Of a stretch of DNA of 64,000 bases, positions 10,140-19,290 are shown piece after piece. The notes beneath the pieces are model-generated. The model was given only the letters and a program-made list of their open reading frames with translations, was not told where the DNA came from and made no database searches. A program made the position numbers and the translations under genes. Source of the stretch: Gracilaria domingensis (lineage: Eukaryota; Rhodophyta; Florideophyceae; Gracilariales; Gracilariaceae); NCBI GenBank assembly GCA_022539475.1, contig VCMS01000212.1, forward strand, positions 62,001 to 126,000, written 5' to 3'. Each line of letters opens with the position of its first letter. Position 1 is the first letter of the stretch.

Positions 10140-11438
10140 TCAGAGGCCTTTCAGCTGCGCCATTAAATCGTTCAGATCAGCGCCACTATCTTTAACCTTG
10201 TCTTCTTCCGCTACCTTTTCATTGCCTGTGCTTGTATCGTATTGAAATCGCAACCCTTCTGTTAGTTTAGTCCCGTCATAATGAACGTCTGAATCTGCTT
10301 CTTTTTCTTTGCTGCTGTCATCATCTACCAAGGTGATACCCCACTGATTATCGGGATGTAACTCTTCTTCTTCGGTCGCATCCGGTTCAATGATTGTCTT
10401 GCTCATCTCTTCTTTCTTTTCTAGCTCCTTCACTTCCTGCTGTCTCCGAACACACCACGAGTCGTTACAAGCTGGGTTCGGCTTCAATGTCATGGTCGGA
10501 AAATAGTCCTTCATTGCCGAATAGCCCAAATAGTTCGAAACAATCCCAAAGCCAAGGAGGTACTTGAGGCAATTTTGAACCAGCATACCCGCGACCATGC
10601 CCATTGTGGTCGGTAACGACGCGGCACAGACGCCCTCGCGCTTCAAAGTCCGCTCATCGATACCTGACGCTATGACCAGAGGCGGTGCACAGCTAAAGCA
10701 TGCTAACTTCCCTGGTTGTATAAGTTGTATGTGACCAGAGACTGCATCTTCGCTGACACCGCTTTCCATCCACGTCTGTGGGAGTTCGTTACAGGCAGCA
10801 TTGATAGAATTGCGAGCTGCAAAGTTATCCACACATGAAAGAAGAAGGTCAACAGGCTTCTCGTCCTTGCCACCGTTGGAAATGCGTCTCATGAAGTGAT
10901 CAAAGTTTTGGAGAGATGTAATATCGTAGTTATAGGCCTCAATTTCAACATCGGGATTAATCCCAAGCAGAGTGTCGCGAGCCGCATCTACTTTGCTCAA
11001 ACCTGATTGTTCCGGTCTGAAAAGAGCCTATTCATATGGCGAGTTCAACCTTGTCATAATCGAAAAGAATCAGCTTTCCTATTCCGCATCTTGTAAGCAT
11101 TTCCGCAGCGACGGACCCGACGCCACCCACTCCCACAACGACCACTGTCTTTTCGCGTATGGTCTCGTAGTTGGACACAATTCCCATGCGCTTGAGTGCC
11201 ATTAGCCGAGAATATGGATTGTCTGAGACGACATTAGAGGACATAGCTTCTATGGGTTGGCGAGACGATTGCGGTGTGAGAGAATCCAGAAAGCTAGAGA
11301 CTCGTAGTTTCTATCAAATCATGGATTGTTAGACGGTGGCATCTTTCCTCATTATGAAGAGTTTGAATAACGTACAAATTCATGCGACAGATTTGCCTTG
11401 TCCGCAATCTGGCGAACTTCTTCGATAAAGCATTCCAT
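10140..11438 (-). CDS. UBA5: UBA5, E1 enzyme of the UFM1 pathway, with two one-base gaps
   Basis: UBA5 activates the ubiquitin-like protein UFM1 and hands it to UFC1. Exon 1 is 11376-11438 (ATG at 11438), a 65-nt intron (11311-11375) follows, and the rest runs from 11310. Visible: [16 protein letters not shown], the ATP-binding [27 protein letters not shown], the metal and catalytic region [12 protein letters not shown] with the active Cys, and [11 protein letters not shown]. The C-terminal tail keeps NQWGITLV, matching the UFM1/ATG8-interacting motif of human UBA5, and ends [12 protein letters not shown], like the UFC1-binding helix. Near 11010-11035 the invariant N-M-N-R-L-F-F segment is present only if two bases are added (one before the ATG of MNR and one in a T-run), so the frame is broken twice within about 20 bases. 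I favour assembly error, but decay is possible. Confidence 0.88.
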
Positions 11439-12405
11439 GTTTGACGATGTATAAATGAATGAATGACTATCGTGCTTGCTACCAGTCCTCGGGCAATGAT
11501 GGGGAGCGAGAAGACTGGAGATTTAGCTCATACGAAGCGCTTGTGTTTGGCTGAACAGCTATAGCTTGCAGTTATACACGATCAAAAGCGTTCATGCTGA
11601 TATGCCGGCGATAACTTTCCCTTTGCACTTCTGATATCAACCTCGTGTTGTTGCAATCATTACATTCTTCGTCCGACGTTCCTGCGTCAGCATGCGTGCA
11701 TGCCTGTCCTCAACGCAGGAAAGCATATCAGTCAACAACCATAATTACTGAGGGAACACGTGGACAACGGAAGAAATAGAATTTTAATTAATACTGGGGT
11801 CTTTTAGGGGAAATGACCCTCTAGAGAACAAAGCTTTTGGTGTTTTTAGGGGTTATTTTTTCGAAGGGTCATTCTGCGCCTAATATATCATAATGTTACA
11901 TCGTTTATGTATCATCACCATCTGGTTGGAGACGAAGCTCGTAGTTAAATTAACTTGAGACAGTACAGTACAAGGGTACTGGCGTTAAGTCTTCAGTTGC
12001 TCTCCAGTCACTATCACTCTCTACATGTGCAAGACCAATGTGCTGAATAACCACAGTGAGCAGAGATTCTGTACCAGTTCTTCTTCGCATCATCACAACT
12101 CTGCTCTTAAAAAGCGAAAAGGAATCATCATCATCATGAACTCATGATAATTAGCGCCCTGTGCTCATAAGATCGAATACTATCCCGGTCAGATCTGACA
12201 AAACCATTAGTTTTCGTTTTCGCAAAACCCATTCATCACTCGAGTGTGTGGTCATCGCAAAACTTTGCATCTCTATATTATACAAACAACGGCTTTCAAA
12301 AAACAGTACTAGAAGAATGACCGCAATTAAACAAGACAATGTTTTGTCAAGGAACTACTATCCGTCTAAATAGGATAAACTGAAGTACATCCAAAACATT
12401 TACGT
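11439..12405. other. Intergenic region left of the copia element
   Basis: No gene supported. It is AT-rich, with runs such as GGGGTCTTTTAGGGG and an inverted pair AATGACCCT (about 11812) / AGGGTCATT (about 11866) that could fold a 45-base loop. Nothing else is recognised. Confidence 0.45.
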
Positions 12406-12410
12406 ACTGT

Positions 12411-12753
12411 TGTAGGTTTTCAAGTCGCACACGTTTAGATAGAGCCAATTGCTTGGTGATGGTCTCCCGCCGAACGAGATCTAGTGCTCACATGTTACGA
12501 CATACGTCGTAGAGCGGTAGCACTTGCATTGACAATACGCGACCAATTGTCAGCGACTCCGCCGTGAACTGTTGCTCAAGCGAAAGGGCACAATGCAAAG
12601 CATAAGACAGTCCGACTGTGTGGACTGAGTAAAGACGATGGACGGAGTCACGACGACAACGACCCAGCCTTGATGCTGATCAACGCCTTACTTGCCTCTC
12701 AGTAGTCTCGATCCAACGCTATCATGTCGCAACACTCAGGCCAGCTTCCGATA
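12411..12753 (+). repeat. 5' LTR of the copia element
   Basis: 343 bp starting TGTAGG and ending CCGATA. It looks identical by eye to the right-hand copy. The gag ATG (12724) lies inside it, 30 bases before its end, an arrangement also known in yeast Ty1. The terminal dinucleotides are TG...TA rather than the usual TG...CA. Confidence 0.92.
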
Positions 12754-13869
12754 GTTATGGGCCCAGCTGGAGGCGTCGCTACTGAATCAGGAGGCAGTAT
12801 TAACAGTGCACCAAAATTTGTAACTAACAGCACGCCTAAAGTTCAGTACCGAAATGCATTGCGCGTTTGGATGAAGATGATGCATCGTTTTGCCGAAGTG
12901 GATAACAAATCCAAGGCCGTCTGCAAAGGAGCAGGGCTCTTGGTATATCTATCGTGTGATGCAACTGCCCAAGCATTGTTAGATCAAGCTCAACGTACTG
13001 GAAGCCTTTGTTTGGATGGCCATGATGACGACGTCAATAACGAAGCACTTATCGAGTCAATTCTTGACGTTATCGCGAAAGACAGCCCGACGGAGATCGT
13101 AAAGCGAGAGGTGGACTTGCTCACAGCGATCTCAGCGTGCATTCGTAAACCGAACGAAAAGATTTCTTTCTTTGCGAACAGGTTTAATGGGGCTGTCGCC
13201 GAGTACAGCGTCCACACCAACGGATTCAACGCTTCAACGAATCGACAGTTTGCACTTATGATGCTACGTAATGCCCGGCTTTCGCAAGAAACTATGAACG
13301 CAATTATTCTAGAGCTTACGTCTAAGAATAGTTCCCACGGAAAGGACTCTGTTTTGTCTGACGTAGGCCTTTCTGAATCCGAGATTAAGTTTCTTTGTGA
13401 CTCTTTGGTACATGAGAGCATCGTCAACGACCCTAATGTCGTTACCGTTGCTGAAAAGCTAAAGAAAGTTCAAACGCTTACGAAGAATTCTCGTGTTGAT
13501 GTCCCGATGTTTTCCTTGATGGACGCTACAACCTCCCTGAGTCACGTGGACAATGTCGAAGAGAACCCCGAAACGCAAACCACCAAAGTTCAGAATTCAT
13601 TGCTCGGAAAAAGGGCCAGTTCCAGTACCGCCGAGAAAACTTCTTTCGTTAAAAGGCTGAAAAATGAGAACCCCTGTCGTGCTTGTGGTGAGTTCGGTCA
13701 CTGGTATAAGGACAACGAGGAATGTCGCAATAAGATGCGCAAGAAGCAGAGTACGCGTCCAAGCTCCAACGGTGGAGCTCCTGCGGCAAAGGTATCGCTT
13801 GTTGAAGACGTCCCTCCTCCTTCCGCGTCGAAGTCCGAGCCAACTATCCGTTCGCTTTTTCAAAAGTGA
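12724..13869 (+). CDS. gag: copia Gag (capsid/nucleocapsid precursor)
   Basis: 381 codons, the first ten encoded within the 5' LTR. The N-terminal two thirds is helical and polar like retrotransposon capsid. Near residue 316 it has a zinc-knuckle-like CRACGEFGHWYKDNEEC, a C-x2-C-x4-H box whose last spacing is longer (x7) than the common x4. It overlaps the following pol frame by four bases. Confidence 0.85.
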   Translation: MSQHSGQLPIVMGPAGGVATESGGSINSAPKFVTNSTPKVQYRNALRVWMKMMHRFAEVDNKSKAVCKGAGLLVYLSCDATAQALLDQAQRTGSLCLDGHDDDVNNEALIESILDVIAKDSPTEIVKREVDLLTAISACIRKPNEKISFFANRFNGAVAEYSVHTNGFNASTNRQFALMMLRNARLSQETMNAIILELTSKNSSHGKDSVLSDVGLSESEIKFLCDSLVHESIVNDPNVVTVAEKLKKVQTLTKNSRVDVPMFSLMDATTSLSHVDNVEENPETQTTKVQNSLLGKRASSSTAEKTSFVKRLKNENPCRACGEFGHWYKDNEECRNKMRKKQSTRPSSNGGAPAAKVSLVEDVPPPSASKSEPTIRSLFQK

Positions 13870-16800
13870 GGTCAGACAAGCTCCAACCTGACCTCAATCC
13901 TATATTAGACGAAGGAGCACCTACATCTACAGCTGGTATCGATCAGGCTACGGCCTTATGCGACGCTCTTGGTATTGAGCTGATTCTCGATCCGCCACGC
14001 GAGCAGTACTATCACGGATGGGGTATTAACGCTGCGGACGCAAAGATAGTCGTTTGCACGTGGAATCTCGTCCTGAATGATATAAATGGCAAACCAACAG
14101 CAATACCTTTTGACTTGGTGAGAGGATCATCCCCGATCATAATTGGCCTTGAACTACTACGGCATTCTAACGTTCTGAATCGCGAGACCCCCCCCGTTTG
14201 TTGCTTTGAAAGACCAATGGATAATGCTGAACGCCGTTTCTACACGTATGTACGCCCCGATGAACATGGTAATGATCGACTACGATTGGAGATTGTGCCC
14301 AGCGATAGCTCCACCATTCGCACGCTACTGGGAAGTCCTTGCAAGAAGATGGGTGTAAATGCTGTGAAAAAGATTCATCGCTTTACACATGCTACTTCTG
14401 ACGAGATGAAACAGCTGCTCGCCGACGCCAACATGCTCACTGATGAACTTCGCTTGGCTTGCGACAAAATATTCAATGCATGCGACCTTTGCGCGGCCTC
14501 TGGGCGCCCAGCGCACAAGAAGAAGGTTTCACTAAGCCATGTCAACGAGGCGTTCAACGAGACGGTCCAGGCTGACTTTTTAGTGGTATACATATCAGGT
14601 GAGAAGTACGAAGTTCTGAACATCATTGACGCTGGCACAAATTATGGAGAACGAGTCATCGTGACTCAAAAGAACGCTTCCGAACTTTCGAACAAACTCG
14701 AATCAGAATGGATATACCACCACGGAGCCCCCAAGTATTTCAGTGCCGATCCGGAGTTTACAAATGCCAAACTATGTAAGCTCCTCGCTGCTCACGGGAT
14801 TGTAGTACAGGATAGGCCCTCTCGCTGTTCGTCGAAAAATGGCAAAGTCGAACGTAATAATGGGTTGTTCAAGAATGTATTTGACCGTATCTCTAGGGAA
14901 AACACGAATGCTTCCCCTCAGACCCTTGTGGCACGTGCATCCCTTCTGACGAATATGTTTCACGGCTCCTCAACGTTAAGCGCATTTCAGCTCGCGAGGG
15001 GTTACTCACCGTCCGTTTTAGCAATGCCAGGGAACCCAGTCACACAGGATCTACTTGACGCCCACATACGCACTGCAGCGACCAGAGCCCTGCAGAAAGT
15101 ACTGAAGTCACGCAATAATCATCTACTGTCACCGAACTCATTTAAACCTGGAACATCTATATGGGTCTACTTCAATACATCGAAACAGAATGAACCTGTG
15201 AGATGGGTATCGGCGAAGGTCGTAGAAGCGACGCCGTTTTATATCAAGTGCCGTAGATCTCATCGTGGCCCACCAATGAAGGTGGCATATGAGCATGTGC
15301 GCCTAGCCCCAGAAGGAGAACTGGCTCGTGACTTGCAAGAGGGTATTCTTGAAGATGTACTGTCTGAGGACGTTCCAGACAATGCACCAGAAGGATTTTT
15401 GAACAGTCCAGACAGCGATGACGATGAAGCGCAGATAATGTTGGATATTTTCGGCCCAGACGATGACAGCGACGATGATGATGTAAGCGCAGTGAAGAGA
15501 TCGATGTTTTCTAAACCCGTACTTGGTCAACCGCAGATGGACATCGGAGAAGAGGGCAATGACAACCACCAATCTGAAGCAGGGCAAGACCTTCAATCGG
15601 ACGAGCAAGCAGTCCTTAATGAAGTCTACCGAAGTGTAGGAAGCGCTCAAGTTACGAGGAGCAAGATGGACTGTGCACCTCCATGGCTACTGAACAAAGC
15701 GTTGGATGAAGAGATCCAGAAGGCGTGGAAAGATGCCTATGTTGTAGTGCCGGAGAGCACAGTCCCACGAGATGCTAACGTGATAAGCTCTCATGTGGTC
15801 TACAAAGTGAAGAACGAAGAGAAAGGGTTAAAACGATTGAAAGCTCGACTCTGCCCCCATGGCAACAGAGATAAGGAAAAGGGCAACATACGAAACGACT
15901 CTGCCAATGCTCAGTTTGATATCATTCGACTGTTATTATCGCTTGCTACCGTGCTTTCTTTTCGACTCGGGTGCATAGACGTCAAGGGGGCATATTTACA
16001 GAGCGGCCCAATTACACGCGACTTGTACGTTCGTCCGCCAAGGGAATGCAAAGAAAACCGCGGCACTCTCTGGAAGCTAGTCAAGCTTCCATACGGCATC
16101 AGTGAAGCCGGTAGGCAGTGGGCAACTGTGATCGAAAAATGGATGCTCGATACTGCAGGCCTCGAACGTATTTTTGGTGTTAGTCAACTATATGTGAAGC
16201 GTGACAAGGACAATAAGATTTGCCTTCTCCTTGCGAAGCTAACCGACGATTTGTTAATGGCGGGATCCCGAGCGGAAATGAGAGCGTTTTCCCAACAAAT
16301 TGCTGAGCGCTTTAAGATAAGCAAAACTATCATCGACGACGAGATCAAGTTTAATGGGTGCACGATCAATCAGCTTGAAGATTATAGTATTACTCTCTCG
16401 ATGCTGGAGTATGCAAAATCAATCCAACGAATCAATGTGAGCAAAACTAGAAGGTCCATGCAACAGGACAAAGCTACACAGAGTGAAGTTCGATCCTACC
16501 GCAAACTTGCAGGCGAACTGATATGGCTTGGATGCGGAGCACTGCCTCAGGCTACGTACATTGGATCATACATGCAGCAACGAATCCCGCAGTTACGTGT
16601 GTCGCACTTAATTGAAGCGAATCGAATGCTATCCGAGATGTGCCATTTACGCCCAATGCTGTGCTACCGACGACCATCGGCAAAGATCTGTAGCTTAGAA
16701 GTGGTCTCTTTTTCTGATGCTTCTTTCAATATATCACCTGCACAGTGTTACGGGCAAACGGGTTTTGTCACAAGACTTAGACTGATTACAGAAGACGGTG

Positions 16801-17243
16801 ACGCATCTACTTTCCATTTGATCGACTGGGCAAGTATCAAGCAAAAACGCGTGTCCTACTCATCCTACGGTGCAGAAATTCTTGCATGTACCGAAGCGGA
16901 CGACAGAGGATTTAATCTCAAATGTGCATTGCAGTCAATATCCCCATCTGATACGTTTGTTCATGTCTTGAACGTGGACTCCAAAGCTTTGTTTGACACT
17001 ATAACTACATTGCATGAAGGGAAGGAGTACAGACTCAGACAAACCGTTCAACGTATCAGGGACTCCTTCGAATCGAAAGAACTGGATTCGCTTCCATGGA
17101 TTCAAGGAAAAGCCAACATAGCTGATGCATTAACGAAAAGAAACCCGGCGTCGCATAGACTTTTGAACCGAATTGCAGTTACGGGTCAATTGCTACTACC
17201 TGGTCATCGTTCATTTTGCTTGAACAGTTCTACTTGGACTTAA
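13866..17243 (+). CDS. pol: copia Pol polyprotein (protease, integrase, RT, RNase H)
   Basis: An open frame of 1125 codons entered from gag by overlap, as this family is known to do. In order: an aspartic-protease region with PIIIGLELL, an integrase His/Cys region ending CDLC, the integrase core (QADFLVVYISG, then SADPEFTN and KNGKVERNNG), a long acidic linker, reverse transcriptase (CIDVKGAYLQSGP and LTDDLLMAG at the catalytic aspartates) and RNase H (VVSFSDASF, YGAEILACTEAD, LNVDSKALFD). This integrase-before-RT order defines Ty1/copia. Confidence 0.93.
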   Translation: MRSDKLQPDLNPILDEGAPTSTAGIDQATALCDALGIELILDPPREQYYHGWGINAADAKIVVCTWNLVLNDINGKPTAIPFDLVRGSSPIIIGLELLRHSNVLNRETPPVCCFERPMDNAERRFYTYVRPDEHGNDRLRLEIVPSDSSTIRTLLGSPCKKMGVNAVKKIHRFTHATSDEMKQLLADANMLTDELRLACDKIFNACDLCAASGRPAHKKKVSLSHVNEAFNETVQADFLVVYISGEKYEVLNIIDAGTNYGERVIVTQKNASELSNKLESEWIYHHGAPKYFSADPEFTNAKLCKLLAAHGIVVQDRPSRCSSKNGKVERNNGLFKNVFDRISRENTNASPQTLVARASLLTNMFHGSSTLSAFQLARGYSPSVLAMPGNPVTQDLLDAHIRTAATRALQKVLKSRNNHLLSPNSFKPGTSIWVYFNTSKQNEPVRWVSAKVVEATPFYIKCRRSHRGPPMKVAYEHVRLAPEGELARDLQEGILEDVLSEDVPDNAPEGFLNSPDSDDDEAQIMLDIFGPDDDSDDDDVSAVKRSMFSKPVLGQPQMDIGEEGNDNHQSEAGQDLQSDEQAVLNEVYRSVGSAQVTRSKMDCAPPWLLNKALDEEIQKAWKDAYVVVPESTVPRDANVISSHVVYKVKNEEKGLKRLKARLCPHGNRDKEKGNIRNDSANAQFDIIRLLLSLATVLSFRLGCIDVKGAYLQSGPITRDLYVRPPRECKENRGTLWKLVKLPYGISEAGRQWATVIEKWMLDTAGLERIFGVSQLYVKRDKDNKICLLLAKLTDDLLMAGSRAEMRAFSQQIAERFKISKTIIDDEIKFNGCTINQLEDYSITLSMLEYAKSIQRINVSKTRRSMQQDKATQSEVRSYRKLAGELIWLGCGALPQATYIGSYMQQRIPQLRVSHLIEANRMLSEMCHLRPMLCYRRPSAKICSLEVVSFSDASFNISPAQCYGQTGFVTRLRLITEDGDASTFHLIDWASIKQKRVSYSSYGAEILACTEADDRGFNLKCALQSISPSDTFVHVLNVDSKALFDTITTLHEGKEYRLRQTVQRIRDSFESKELDSLPWIQGKANIADALTKRNPASHRLLNRIAVTGQLLLPGHRSFCLNSSTWT

Positions 17244-17278
17244 GTTGTTGTAAATGTGTTTACTACAACTGGGGGGTC

Positions 17279-17621
17279 TGTAGGTTTTCAAGTCGCACAC
17301 GTTTAGATAGAGCCAATTGCTTGGTGATGGTCTCCCGCCGAACGAGATCTAGTGCTCACATGTTACGACATACGTCGTAGAGCGGTAGCACTTGCATTGA
17401 CAATACGCGACCAATTGTCAGCGACTCCGCCGTGAACTGTTGCTCAAGCGAAAGGGCACAATGCAAAGCATAAGACAGTCCGACTGTGTGGACTGAGTAA
17501 AGACGATGGACGGAGTCACGACGACAACGACCCAGCCTTGATGCTGATCAACGCCTTACTTGCCTCTCAGTAGTCTCGATCCAACGCTATCATGTCGCAA
17601 CACTCAGGCCAGCTTCCGATA
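17279..17621 (+). repeat. 3' LTR of the copia element
   Basis: 343 bp, same sequence as 12411-12753 by eye, followed directly by the target duplication ACTGT. Confidence 0.92.
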
Positions 17622-18700
17622 ACTGTATGTAATGCCGATAGTACTTCATTGACATTAGCAATCTTTCCCAGTAAATATTCTGAAGTATTTCAACTTTAAT
17701 TGTGTCTTCTGCAAAACGACAGAAACCGGCCGAAGATACATTAACCTGGAACCCATTTCCTCACATTAATTTGAAATACGCAAGCAAATATTGGGTCTAA
17801 ATGAGAATATTTAGTAATCGTTCACGACATTCTGGATATCAAGAACGTCAGAAACGATATACATCTCTGCGAAAGAAGAAATGAAAAAATATTTATCTGA
17901 GCTCAAGTCATCGACCAATGCAGTCTGGATTGAAACTTTTGTACGCCCCTGTCGAAACTCCGAAATGTTCGGGACAAGAGTCACCACTTTCAGAAAAAGT
18001 ACCTGGAAACGAGATTTCTTTTTCTGAAGTCTGATGGGTTTCCGATACCTGGAATCAACAATTCTCTCATCGGGAGCAGATTCTGGAAGTTTTTTTTGAA
18101 TATGAAAGATGAACGTCGGTTTCTAACCCCTTTTTCAAAGGTGTTTCGAACTAGAAAGATGTTTCCAATCATTTATGTTGAACTAACGAGATGATGTCTA
18201 GTATGAAAAAACCAATGGCCATATTTGTGGAAGATATTAAGGTCTGGAAGGCAATTGATTTAGCATTTGCTGTAGCTCAGACCAGGCTGACTCAAGAATT
18301 TCACGTTTTACTGAGCAGCTGGTTAGCATAAATAGCACACATTCTTATTTCGAGTTATTCAAAGTGCTTTCTTTTTGGCTATTGCAAGAAATAGAGAGAT
18401 AGAACTACATAATGGACTCCAGTGTGCAGAAAGTCTGTGATGATGGCTGAGCAATGAGAGAACGATTGTGTACACAATTTTTCAGCAGGTTAGATACTAG
18501 CAACATTGGTTTTGTTACGGCCATTCGACGGGATGGACGCCACTGCCGGCCTGCATAAGAGCTATCATTAGCATCCATCTACTCTCTAAACTGAGAGGCT
18601 TTTGTGCTTGTTCACGTCATGAACAACAAGGGAATTAAGGAAAGGTTTACGTGAAATCCTCGGTAGTGCTGAAAAGGCCTTCACAACTACATGTACAGTA
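17622..18700. other. AT-rich intergenic region
   Basis: No gene supported. Only short frames. The right edge may include degraded upstream sequence of the LINE tail that follows. Confidence 0.5.
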
Positions 18701-18704
18701 GTCT

Positions 18705-19058
18705 TTGCCTTCCCAACGGTTTTCGTGGCTTCGAATATTTACATACCGACCTTTGAATGGAATCATCTTAAACGGTACTCGGTTCTTTAGCAATCACTGC
18801 TCGCGAGAGTTAAGTTTCAACAGTAGGGCTAGGGATAGCCTTTGCAGCTGCAGATCTGGAGTATTGGATACAGTTGAGCATTATCTTTTGAGATGCTCGA
18901 CGAGAACCTTGTCGCGACGCTTGTGCTTGCCTGCTCTAAGTGATCGACAGGGTCTAGGTGGTAAGACGATAATTAGAAAATGGCCTGAAAAGGTTTTGGC
19001 CTTCCTAGCGAGAGAACGCTTCTTTCAAAAGAAACTTTCTGTAGCACGTTCGGAATGA
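18705..19058 (+). mobile_element. 5'-truncated LINE tail (C-terminal zinc-knuckle end)
   Basis: The translation ends like the ORF2 of many non-LTR retrotransposons. After a basic helical stretch comes CSCRSGVLDTVEHYLLRC, the C-x-C-(8)-H-(4,5)-C knuckle that follows the reverse transcriptase, then a short basic tail. No endonuclease or RT is present upstream, which fits the usual 5' truncation at LINE insertion. The bases after 19058 may be its 3' untranslated region. There is no clear poly(A) and no target duplication found by eye. Confidence 0.6.
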
Positions 19059-19290
19059 AGATGTTACATCTATAAACAGAGAGAGAGGGATAGCCTTCTA
19101 CCCCTCTTAAAAACACGTTGCCAGCCAGCTCTACAGCCAGAGACGTTTTGGACCGCAGTAGATAGATAACGGTATGTACCGTCGGTACTGTATTCATCAA
19201 TGTCTACCTTCCATCTAATGCAGGCGGCTCTCCATTTTTCTCGTTCGACTCTACAGTCATCAATGTGAGTCGCATCACAGATCGCATCAA

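Larger units (their letters stand above)
12411..17621 (+). mobile_element. Ty1/copia LTR retrotransposon, looks whole and young
   Basis: The element is bounded by two 343-bp direct repeats that look identical and by the 5-bp target duplication ACTGT (12406-12410 and 17622-17626). A polypurine tract, CTGGGGGGTC, sits just before the right LTR. Inside are a gag frame and an overlapping pol frame with the copia order protease, integrase, reverse transcriptase, RNase H. No breaks are evident. Identical LTRs imply a recent insertion. Affinity with the red-algal/GalEa-type copia branch is a guess. No canonical primer-binding site was recognised. Confidence 0.93.

Noticed and set aside
11805-11880. 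Inverted pair AATGACCCT / AGGGTCATT as a possible MITE
   Set aside because: Arms are only nine bases and no target duplication flanks them.
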